Positions 34,641 through 40,716 of a DNA stretch of 64,000 bases are shown in pieces. Under the pieces are notes generated by a model. It saw only the letters and a program-made list of their open reading frames with translations, searched no databases and was not told the DNA's origin. Numbering within the stretch: position 1 is the stretch's first letter; the number at the start of each line of letters is the position of its first letter. Position numbers and translations under genes: made by a program. The DNA comes from Streptomyces atratus (GTDB taxonomy: Bacteria; Actinomycetota; Actinomycetes; Streptomycetales; Streptomycetaceae), in NCBI RefSeq assembly GCF_014648655.1, contig NZ_BMRN01000007.1:124001-188000 (forward strand), in the 5' to 3' direction.

Positions 34641-35153
34641 TCAGAAGTCGGCGGTCGTGTGCTCCTCGATCCGGGCCACCGAGTCCTGGGCGAACGCCTT
34701 CTCGTAGGCGTTCCGGATCCGCTCGATCTGGACGTCGCGTACGCGTGCCTCGGACGCCGGGTAGAGCAGGGTCAGTTCGTAACTGCGCTCCCGTTCGATC
34801 ACCCCGTGGGAATCCCGCCACTGCCCCCGGCCGTCCTGGATGGTCAGCCCGTTCGGGAAGCGGGGCGTGACCTCCTCGTCGATGAACTCCAGGAACTGGC
34901 GGTCGGTCACATCCGGTCCGCCGTCGGGACGTTCGGTGCCGAAGAACAACCGGGTCTCGATGTAGGCCTTCCCGCGCGCGGCGCCGGCCGATGTCGCCGA
35001 CCTCGAGGCGGAGGGGGCATCGTCGCCGAGTGTGGCGTATGCGACGGGCGTGCCCACAGCCAGTACGGCCAGGGCGGCGGCCGAGGTGAGCGCGGTGTGC
35101 TGCTTCGGGCCGGTGAGACCCTTCGTTCTGGTGAGATGAGGGAAGCGAGGCAC
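34641..35153 (-). CDS. DUF3574 secreted protein
   Basis: 170 aa. A signal or anchor segment at about 20-42 (TSAAALAVLAVGTPVAYATLG), then the DUF3574 domain starting YIETRLFFGTERPDGGPDV and continuing FLEFIDEEVTPRFPNGLTIQDGRGQW to RIRNAYEKAFAQDSV. The family is common in secreted proteins of Proteobacteria and Actinobacteria; its function is unknown. The start is GTG 35153 with GAAGG about 8 bases upstream. Convergent with the HXXEE gene. Confidence 0.82.
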   Translation of the reverse strand: MPRFPHLTRTKGLTGPKQHTALTSAAALAVLAVGTPVAYATLGDDAPSASRSATSAGAARGKAYIETRLFFGTERPDGGPDVTDRQFLEFIDEEVTPRFPNGLTIQDGRGQWRDSHGVIERERSYELTLLYPASEARVRDVQIERIRNAYEKAFAQDSVARIEEHTTADF

Positions 35154-35355
35154 GGCGGGGACCTTCGTTCGGAGCCTGCGAGGGCGGAGTCTGTGTGAGC
35201 CTGCGGCGCGAATGCGCGCGGCTCACTGTGGCAAGCGGCCCCCGCCGGACGGCGGCAGGACATGGGCATCCGCCGGAAACCACCCGTACGGGTCGGCACG
35301 TGGGCCCGCCGAAACCCCGCTGCGCCCCGTGGCCCGGGCCGTCAGACTCATCCGC

Positions 35356-35766
35356 ATGACTTCGGAGATCAGCCGGATCAATCCGGACCAGCTGCACCCC
35401 ACGCCCGGCTGTCACCACATCACTGTGGTGGAGGCGGGCCGGACCGCGTTCCTGGCCGGGCAGCGTCCGCTCGACCGCTGCGGCGCGCTGGTGGGTCCGG
35501 GTGACCTCTATGCCCAGATCGATCAGGTGGCGGCCAATGCCGTCCTTGCCCTGGCGGCCGTGGGCGCCGAGCCCTCCCGGGTCGTCCGGTCGGTCATCTA
35601 CGTGGTCATTGACGACGTCACGGACCTGGGAGCCGCCTGGCGTCGGCTCACCGCCTCGGTCATCGGGCCTGCGTTCACCACCGCGAGCACGCTGCACGGC
35701 GTCGCTCGGCTCGGCTTCCCCGGGCAGCTGATCGAGGTCGACCTCACCGCGGCACTGCCCGGCTGA
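35356..35766 (+). CDS. RidA family protein
   Basis: 136 aa, YjgF/YER057c/UK114 fold. RidA proteins hydrolyse reactive enamine/imine intermediates to protect PLP enzymes. Recognisable are INPDQLHPTPGCHHITVVEAG, FLAGQRPLD, QIDQVAANAVLALAAVGAEPSRVVRSVIYVV, and GFPGQLIEVDLTAAL. The archetypal arginine that binds the substrate carboxylate would be in the RSVIYVV strand. The longer frame from 35212 is not supported; ATG 35356 gives the family N-terminus. No operon partner is obvious. Confidence 0.87.
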   Translation: MTSEISRINPDQLHPTPGCHHITVVEAGRTAFLAGQRPLDRCGALVGPGDLYAQIDQVAANAVLALAAVGAEPSRVVRSVIYVVIDDVTDLGAAWRRLTASVIGPAFTTASTLHGVARLGFPGQLIEVDLTAALPG

Positions 35767-35853
35767 ACGCGTGCCCCGTGCGCCCGGATCCCCGGGGCCG
35801 GTTGAAACGGCCGGCACCGCGAAAACCTCTGGTTCCGCGCGACCCGACGCTGC

Positions 35854-35859
35854 TAGCTT
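35854..35859 (+). promoter_or_regulatory. Possible -10 box for a leaderless DUF7873 transcript
   Basis: TAGCTT ends exactly 7 bases before the GTG start at 35867, the spacing of Streptomyces leaderless promoters (TANNNT then 7 bases). No Shine-Dalgarno is seen. A -35 element is weak (GGTTCC at 35831). Confidence 0.42.
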
Positions 35860-35866
35860 CCTCGAT

Positions 35867-36598
35867 GTGGCGAAACTCAATCAGATCATCGCAGTGGAGA
35901 AGGGCGTCAAGTCCAAGGCTCACCAGGACCTGACGGCGGCGCACCACGGCCTTCAGAAGACCGGTCTGCTGGCCGGGATCTCCCGGACGTATCAGCCGAA
36001 GGACGAGGAGGGCGAGCAGTTGCCGCCCGAGTCGACCCTGGTGCAGATCAAGGCCGAGGACGTGCTGCGGGAGACCGCGACGACCCTGACCCGGCTCTTC
36101 GATGTGACCGCCACGAAGGACTGGGCGAACTGTTCGGCCCGCGCGGATGTGAAGGTCGACGGACGGGTACTCGTGAGCGAGGTGCCGGTGTCGTATCTGC
36201 TCTTCCTGGAGAAGCAGTTGACGGACATCAACACCTTTGTTCGCAAGCTGCCGGTGCTCGACGCCTCCGAGGCCTGGACACAGGACCCGTCGACGGATTC
36301 CTGGAAGACCGAGCCGGTGAGGACTCTTCGTACGAAGAAGGTGCCCCGCAACCATGTGAAGGCGGAGGCCACCGATAAGCACCCGGCTCAGGTCGAGGTG
36401 TACTACGAGGACATTCCGATCGGGTACTGGACGACCGTGAAGTTCTCCGGAGCCCTTCCCGCGCGACGGGTCAACGAACTGCTGGACCGGGTGGAGAAGC
36501 TCCAGCAGGCCGTGAAGTTCGCCCGCGAGGAGGCCAACGGCGTGGACGTCACCGACCAGCGGGTGGGTGATGCGATATTCGGTTACCTCTTCGGGTGA
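35867..36598 (+). CDS. DUF7873 family protein, upstream of permuted tRNA-like RNAs
   Basis: 243 aa, cytoplasmic, no membrane segment. The N-terminus MAKLNQIIAVEKGVKSKAHQ has a lysine-rich helical look, followed by AAHHGLQKTGLLAGISRTYQPKDEEG and a mixed alpha/beta middle (DVKVDGRVLVSEVPVSYLLFLEKQL), then a charged C-terminal helix (RVNELLDRVEKLQQAVKFAREEANGV). I associate it with the family named DUF7873, found in actinobacteria and their phages; no function is known to me. The start is GTG 35867 because the family N-terminus begins there. The tRNA-like structures lie directly downstream, before any convincing terminator, which suggests that the protein and RNA work together (inference). Confidence 0.75.
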   Translation: MAKLNQIIAVEKGVKSKAHQDLTAAHHGLQKTGLLAGISRTYQPKDEEGEQLPPESTLVQIKAEDVLRETATTLTRLFDVTATKDWANCSARADVKVDGRVLVSEVPVSYLLFLEKQLTDINTFVRKLPVLDASEAWTQDPSTDSWKTEPVRTLRTKKVPRNHVKAEATDKHPAQVEVYYEDIPIGYWTTVKFSGALPARRVNELLDRVEKLQQAVKFAREEANGVDVTDQRVGDAIFGYLFG

Positions 36599-36611
36599 CC
36601 GACCATGGATT

Positions 36612-36637
36612 CCCCGGCCGACTCATTTCGGCCGGGG
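36612..36637 (+). repeat. Perfect hairpin after the DUF7873 stop codon
   Basis: CCCCGGCCGA (36612-36621), loop CTCATT, complement (36628-36637), 10 bp without mismatch, 13 bases after the stop. It may be a terminator. However, its right arm contains GGCCGGGGT (36630-36638), repeated identically at 36743-36751, where it forms the 5' acceptor strand of tRNA-like module A. It can therefore compete for the same partner and may belong to the RNA. Confidence 0.6.
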
Positions 36638-36680
36638 TGCGCGAGGAGCGCAAGCTGAAACTGAAGCTTGTCGTGACGAC

Positions 36681-36776
36681 GCGGTTCCAGTGGAGGTTCG
36701 AGCCCTCCTCCCGGCATTCGGTGCGTTCCCCGCACACGGACGGGCCGGGGTAGCCCAATCGGCAGAGGCAGACCGC
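36681..36776 (+). ncRNA. Circularly permuted tRNA-like module A
   Basis: The parts of a tRNA appear in swapped order. First half: anticodon 3' strand GCGGTT (36681-36686), CCAGT variable loop, T-stem GGAGG (36692-36696), T-loop TTCGAGC, CCTCC (36704-36708), acceptor 3' strand TCCCGGC (36709-36715), discriminator A. Then a 27-base spacer (36717-36743) with its own GTGCG/CGCAC hairpin. Second half: acceptor 5' strand GCCGGGG (36744-36750), TA, D-arm GCC/GGC with a GG-containing loop, and anticodon 5' strand GACCGC (36771-36776). Acceptor pairing is 7 of 7 with one G-U, T-stem 5 of 5, anticodon stem 6 of 6 with one G-U. No CCA is encoded. The anticodon loop is open at both outer ends. Confidence 0.72.
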
Positions 36777-36851
36777 GATCAATCTCAGACTCTTGCTCCA
36801 GACTCAGCATTCGCCACCGATCGCCGAATCAATCGGGCCCATGCCCATGGG

Positions 36852-36921
36852 CGTCGAGATGCCGGTTCGACTCCGGCCCGCAGAGCTTCGATCTGCGGTC
36901 GTCTAAAGGCAGGACGCGACG
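36852..36921 (+). ncRNA. Circularly permuted tRNA-like module B (Gln/Glu-like D-arm)
   Basis: Same swapped order as module A. First half: anticodon 3' strand CGTCG (36852-36856), AGAT, T-stem GCCGG (36861-36865), T-loop TTCGACT, CCGGC (36873-36877), acceptor 3' strand CCGCAGA (36878-36884), discriminator G. The spacer is only CTTCGA (36886-36891). Second half: acceptor 5' strand TCTGCGG (36892-36898), TC, D-arm GTCT-AAAGGCA-GGAC with A14, G18, G19 and A21 in place, G26, and anticodon 5' strand CGACG (36917-36921). Acceptor 7 of 7, T-stem 5 of 5, anticodon 5 of 5, all Watson-Crick; D-stem 4 with one G-U. Standard tRNA finders expecting linear order would miss it. Confidence 0.75.
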
Positions 36922-36979
36922 ACATAAACCTGACACGGGTCCTTAAAAGTGTCGGCGTGCCGAATGGGTGGCATCTTCA

Positions 36980-37010
36980 GGGCTCGGGGGCCGGCTACGC
37001 CCCCGGGCCC
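36980..37010 (+). terminator. Strong terminator closing the tRNA-like unit
   Basis: 12-bp stem, GGGCTCGGGGGC (36980-36991) with its partner arm (36999-37010), one G-U pair, 7-base loop, and CCCGTTT shortly after. It lies beyond module B and 24 bases before the stop of the convergent C39-like gene, so it can end both transcripts. Confidence 0.82.
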
Positions 37011-37034
37011 GCTCCCGTTTCCCGGGACGTCCCG

Positions 37035-37661
37035 TCACACGCCCGCGGGCAGTGACACCCCGCGCCCCGCGAAGAAGCGCTCGAAGGCGGGCAGCGGAAG
37101 CTCCGCGGCACGCGTTGTGGCCGTCGTGCCGGACGGGTTGTGGAAGTGGACGCCGGTGCCGTCGGCCGTACGGGACGTCAGCAGCACCAGATGCCCGCCC
37201 CGCCCCGGAGCCGGGCGCTGCGGATGGCGGATGCCGTAGTGCACCGAGGCCATGACCGTCCGGCCGCCGTCGAGCAGGCCGAGGATCTCCTGCGACGAGA
37301 GATGGCGGTGGACCGTGGCGTCGAGGCCGTGTGCCTGCTGTACGTACTCTGCGAAGGGGGCGTAGATCAGGCCCCGGATCACCCCCTCCGCATCCTCCGT
37401 GTACGCGCCGTACTTGAACGCACCGTCGCGCAGCGCGAACAGGGACGGGGCCCCGGCGCCGAGCGCCATGCGCAGGCAGGTCATACCGCACAGATGACCT
37501 GCCCAGCGCGCATACTCGGCCGGTGATGCCGCGCCCGACTCCGCCCAGGCAGGGTCGGCGGCCGGATCGAGTCCGCCCTCCACGATCGGGCCGACAAGCT
37601 CGAACGAGGCGAACTGGGTGAGGACGGGAACGCGGCAGGCGGGGCAGGTCATCGGGGGCAT
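37035..37661 (-). CDS. C39-like papain-fold cysteine peptidase
   Basis: 208 aa. It begins with a CPAC zinc-knuckle-like pair (MTCPACRVPVL), then the C39_2-type catalytic segment GHLCGMTCLRMALG with likely nucleophile C58, the histidine motif RGGHLVLLTSR near residue 160, and HFHNPSG near 176 supplying the Asn/Asp. The order Cys-His-Asn fits a papain-like peptidase. No signal peptide is visible, so it is probably cytoplasmic. It starts 4 bases after the stop of the aminotransferase gene, hence same operon. Peptide-maturation or deamidation are possible roles, but no precursor peptide is seen nearby. Confidence 0.72.
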   Translation of the reverse strand: MPPMTCPACRVPVLTQFASFELVGPIVEGGLDPAADPAWAESGAASPAEYARWAGHLCGMTCLRMALGAGAPSLFALRDGAFKYGAYTEDAEGVIRGLIYAPFAEYVQQAHGLDATVHRHLSSQEILGLLDGGRTVMASVHYGIRHPQRPAPGRGGHLVLLTSRTADGTGVHFHNPSGTTATTRAAELPLPAFERFFAGRGVSLPAGV

Positions 37662-37665
37662 CCGA

Positions 37666-38877
37666 TCACTGGCGGTATCCGGTCAGGAAGCGGCCGATGC
37701 GGCTGATCGCCGCGTCGAGATCGTCAGCGTACGGGAGTGTCAGGATCCGGAAGTGGTCGGGCCGCGGCCAGTTGAAGCCGGTGCCCTGCACGACCTGGAT
37801 CTTCTCCCGCAGCAGCAGATCCAGGACGAACTTCTCGTCGTCGACGATTCGATGCACCTTCGGGTCGATGCGCGGGAACGCGTACAGCGCGCCCTTCGGC
37901 TTCACGCACGACACACCGGGAATCTCGTTCAGCTTCTCCCAGGCCCGGTTGCGCTGCTCGTACAGCCTGCCGCCGGGCGCGACCAGTTCCCGGATGGACT
38001 GCCGGCCGCCGAGTGCCGCCTGGATGGCGTACTGCGCGGGCGCGTTGGGGCACAGGCGCATCGAGGCGAGAGTGGTCAGCCCCTCCAGATAGTTGCGGGC
38101 GTGCTGCTGCGGGCCGGAGACCACCATCCAGCCGGAGCGGAACCCCGCCACCCGGTACGTCTTCGACAGACCGCTGAAGGTGAGGCAGACCAGGTCGGGG
38201 GCGAGGACCGCCACGCTGTGGTGCTCGGCGTCGTCGTAGAGGATCTGGTCGTAGATCTCGTCGGCGAGGACCATCAGGCCGTGCCTGCGCGCCAGATCGA
38301 GGATGCCTTCGAGGACCTCGCGCGGATAGACGGCGCCGGTCGGGTTGTTCGGGTTGATGATCACGACGGCCTTGGTCCGGTCGGTGATCTTTGACGCCAT
38401 GTCCGCGAGGTCCGGGTTCCAGTCCGAGGCCTCGTCGCAGGTGTAGTGCACGGCCTTGCCGCCCGCGAGGGTCACCACCGCGGTCCACAGCGGATAGTCG
38501 GGGGATGGGATCAGCACCTCGTCACCGTCCTCCAGCAATGCCTGGACGGCCATGGAGATCAGTTCGGAGACGCCGTTGCCGAGGAAGATGTCGTCGACCC
38601 CGACATCCGTCAGACCCATGGCCTGGTAGCGCTGCACCACCGCCCGGCGGGCGGACAGGATGCCGCGCGAATCGCTGTAGCCGTGGGCCTGCGGAAGCAT
38701 CCGGATCATGTCCTGGACGATCTCCTCCGGCGCCTCGAAACCGAAGAGCGCGGGATTGCCCGTGTTGAGGCGGAGCACGCTGTGACCCGCCTCCTCCAAC
38801 GCGTTGGCGTGCTCGATGACCGGCCCCCGGATCTCGTAACAGACCTCGTCGAGCTTGCTGGACTGCCGGAATTCCAT
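37666..38877 (-). CDS. Alanine aminotransferase-type PLP enzyme (AlaA-like)
   Basis: 403 aa, fold-type I aminotransferase. The opening EFRQSSKLDEVCYEIRGPV closely resembles E. coli AlaA. Later motifs are NPNNPTGAVYP near 173, DEIYDQI near 205, the PLP-lysine segment FSGLSKTYRVAGFRSGWM near 235-252, and the substrate-binding arginine in HFRILTLPY near 375. Predicted reaction: glutamate + pyruvate to 2-oxoglutarate + alanine. GGGGAGG precedes ATG 38877. Divergent from the HxlR regulator, which probably controls it. Followed immediately by the C39-like gene. Confidence 0.9.
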   Translation of the reverse strand: MEFRQSSKLDEVCYEIRGPVIEHANALEEAGHSVLRLNTGNPALFGFEAPEEIVQDMIRMLPQAHGYSDSRGILSARRAVVQRYQAMGLTDVGVDDIFLGNGVSELISMAVQALLEDGDEVLIPSPDYPLWTAVVTLAGGKAVHYTCDEASDWNPDLADMASKITDRTKAVVIINPNNPTGAVYPREVLEGILDLARRHGLMVLADEIYDQILYDDAEHHSVAVLAPDLVCLTFSGLSKTYRVAGFRSGWMVVSGPQQHARNYLEGLTTLASMRLCPNAPAQYAIQAALGGRQSIRELVAPGGRLYEQRNRAWEKLNEIPGVSCVKPKGALYAFPRIDPKVHRIVDDEKFVLDLLLREKIQVVQGTGFNWPRPDHFRILTLPYADDLDAAISRIGRFLTGYRQ

Positions 38878-38906
38878 GCGGTGGCCTCCCCGACCTGATT
38901 GCGATA

Positions 38907-38956
38907 CTTGGTTTTACCAAGCTTGGGCTTGGAAAGTCCAACAACATGTCTAGACT
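38907..38956. promoter_or_regulatory. Divergent control region: CTTGG repeats and leaderless HxlR promoter
   Basis: CTTGG-TTTTA-CCAAG (38907-38921) is a 5-5-5 inverted repeat, followed by two more CTTGG copies (38922-38926, 38928-38932). The last overlaps a -35 like TTGGAA (38929-38934), 16 bases before TAGACT (38951-38956), which ends 7 bases before the HxlR ATG. This fits a leaderless, autoregulated promoter. Confidence 0.62.
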
Positions 38957-38963
38957 GCGTCGC

Positions 38964-39632
38964 ATGCCACGTCAGCAACAGTCCGCAACACGCTCGGCTC
39001 GCCGCCGGAGTTACGACCAGTTCTGCGCCACCGCACGCTCCCTCGATTCAGTGGGCGACCGGTGGACCCTGCTGATCGTCCGTGAACTGCTGGCGGGCCC
39101 CCGCCGCTACACCGACCTCCACGCCGACCTGCCGGGCGTCAGCACGGACGTCCTCGCCTCCCGGCTCAAGGACATGGAACAGAGCGGCCTGGTCACCCGC
39201 CGCCGACTTCCGCCGCCCGCCGCGGCCTCGGTGTACGAACTGACGGAGCGTGGCCACGGGCTGCTGCCCGTACTTGCCGCGCTCGCCGAGTGGGGTGCGC
39301 CCGCGCTCGCCGAGCGGCGGCCCACCGATGCGGTACGGGCACACTGGTTCGCACTTCCGCTGCTGCGCTCGCTGGACGGGCTGACACATGCGGGAGTCGT
39401 CGAAGTCCACCTGGACGAGGGCGAGTTCCATGTCCGTGCCGGTGGTGTGACGGCCGGTGCGGCTGTGTACGGGGATGGCCCCGCGGCCCGGGTCGATGCC
39501 CGCATCGCGCTCGACGTCGAGGTCTGTCTGGCGCTCGGGCGGGGTGAGCTGACGTTCGCCGAGGCCGTCAAGGGCAAACGTATCGAGGTATCGGGCGACG
39601 GGCCGCTCGCCGCCGAACTCCGCGGCGAGTGA
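38964..39632 (+). CDS. HxlR-family winged-helix regulator with SCP2-like C-terminal domain
   Basis: 222 aa. The HxlR domain covers about residues 15-110: CATARSLDSVGDRWTLLIVRELLAGPRRYTDLHADLPGVSTDVLASRLKDMEQSGLVTRR, with the wing around PPPAAASVYELTERG. The C-terminal part (VEVHLDEGEFHVRAGGV... ALGRGELTFAEAVKGKRIEVSGD) looks like a sterol-carrier (SCP2) fold that may bind a small hydrophobic ligand. ATG 38964 was chosen because a -10 box ends 7 bases before it (leaderless); ATG 38946 would lie upstream of that box. Divergent from the AlaA-like gene. Confidence 0.85.
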   Translation: MPRQQQSATRSARRRSYDQFCATARSLDSVGDRWTLLIVRELLAGPRRYTDLHADLPGVSTDVLASRLKDMEQSGLVTRRRLPPPAAASVYELTERGHGLLPVLAALAEWGAPALAERRPTDAVRAHWFALPLLRSLDGLTHAGVVEVHLDEGEFHVRAGGVTAGAAVYGDGPAARVDARIALDVEVCLALGRGELTFAEAVKGKRIEVSGDGPLAAELRGE

Positions 39633-39735
39633 CCGCCAATCCGGGAGGATTCCGCGGCTCAACTCGGGGGTAGCGTGGGGGCGTTCGGGATGTCCGGTTA
39701 GGGATGTCCAGGACGCCGAGGCAGAGGAGTCGCAC

Positions 39736-40233
39736 GTGAAGGTCGGCAGACAGCAGGGGAGCCGGGTACGGCAGGGGCGACTTGCCAAGGCCCTGGTCGT
39801 GGGCGGCTGCGTGGCCGCGCTCGGCTTCGTGCCGTCGGCGGCCGTCGCCACACCCGGCAGCGGTGTGAGCGGCACGGTGGTCGCGAAGGGCACATCGGTG
39901 GGAAAGCTGAAGGTGAAGACCCCGAACGGCCGCACCGATGTGACCTTCCGGACCATCACCGTCGAGCCGGGCGGCTCCACCGGCTGGCACACCCATAGCG
40001 GTCAGCTGATCGCCGTCGTCAAGTCCGGGACGCTGACACGCACTCTGGACGACTGCTCGGTCGAGGTGACGCCCGCCGGCTCGTCCTTCATCGAACCGTC
40101 CGGATCCGCTCACCGCCACATCGGACGTAACCTCGGGACCGAACCCGTCGTGCTCTGGGTGACCTATCTGCTGCCGGAGGGCAGTGCGCTCTCCGACGAC
40201 GCCGACGCGGTGGACTGCGACGCGAAGAAGTAG
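39736..40233 (+). CDS. Secreted cupin-domain protein
   Basis: 165 aa. Signal peptide at about 1-39 (RQGRLAKALVVGGCVAALGFVPSAAVA). The cupin core has WHTHSGQLIAVVKSGTLTR near 91, matching the G(X)5HXH(X)3-4E motif except that Gln replaces the usual glutamate, and a second motif with SSFIEPSGSAHRHIGRN containing the second His. Two cysteines (DDCSVEV and VDCDAKK) could pair. The start is GTG 39736 behind GAGGAG. Function unknown. Confidence 0.8.
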   Translation: MKVGRQQGSRVRQGRLAKALVVGGCVAALGFVPSAAVATPGSGVSGTVVAKGTSVGKLKVKTPNGRTDVTFRTITVEPGGSTGWHTHSGQLIAVVKSGTLTRTLDDCSVEVTPAGSSFIEPSGSAHRHIGRNLGTEPVVLWVTYLLPEGSALSDDADAVDCDAKK

Positions 40234-40479
40234 CGAACGACGCTCGCCCGCCGCCGGGAGGGGCCGTCGGCCGGAGAGCGTCACGGCCGCCATTGGCATC
40301 GACCGGCGGTCAGCCGGTGGGCGTCTGTCTGTGCGGCGGCGGATCGAACCGGGATTGCGTTTGCTCGCCGACCGCGTGGTGCGCCTGGCCGAGAACCACC
40401 TGGCGGGGATCGGCGAGGACGAACCTCGCCGGCGGGACGGCCGACGCCGACGCACGATGCCGGGGGTGATGACGGATGC
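40234..40479. other. Gap with no recognisable gene
   Basis: About 245 bases, GC-rich, between the secreted cupin gene and the uridine kinase remnant. A + strand frame reads RRRIEPGLRLLADRVVRLAENHLAG, which looks protein-like but matches nothing I know; it may be further decayed coding DNA. Confidence 0.3.
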
Positions 40480-40685
40480 GTGCGATTTGAAGCGATCACC
40501 TGGGAGCGGCTGGCCGGAGCCCTCGCCGTGCATGCCGGCGGTCTGAAGGCGGCGGACGCCGGCCCCTGGCCGAAGGTGGCCGTCGACGGTGCGCCGGCGG
40601 CCCGTACCGGGGATTTGACCGGGCGAGTCGCACAGGCGCTGCGGGTCCGGGGCGTGCGGTGCTGGTGGTGTCCACCGAGGGGTAG
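40480..40685 (+). pseudogene. Uridine kinase remnant (frameshifted, truncated)
   Basis: The GTG 40480 frame reads RFEAITWERLAGALAVHAGG and WPKVAVDGAPAARTGDLTG, then AQALRVRG, which I recognise as the start of the Streptomyces uridine kinase-like protein of about 200-220 aa. After 40652 the match continues one frame back as RAVLVVSTEG, so one base has been lost, and a stop TAG follows at 40683-40685. The remaining two-thirds, including the kinase core, is missing; the DNA runs into the end of the opposing PfkB kinase gene. Confidence 0.78.
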
Positions 40686-40716
40686 CGGGCGGGGTCGATC
40701 CGGCGAGCCCGGTGTG

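Noticed and set aside
36631..36716. Ordinary linear tRNA at 36631-36716
   Set aside because: Acceptor and T-arm fit, but the D-arm loop is too short, the putative anticodon loop has 8 bases with no T33, and an 11-base single-stranded stretch remains; kept only as an alternative fold.
36645..36800. Bulge-helix-bulge splice motif for module A (GCAAG-CTGA with TCAG-ACT-CTTGC)
   Set aside because: Only one proper 3-base bulge forms, the inner helix is not convincing, and bacteria lack the matching splicing endonuclease.
36567..37055. 162-aa ORF running through the tRNA-like region
   Set aside because: Composition shows no protein-like pattern and it crosses hairpins and the terminator; the structured-RNA explanation is far better.
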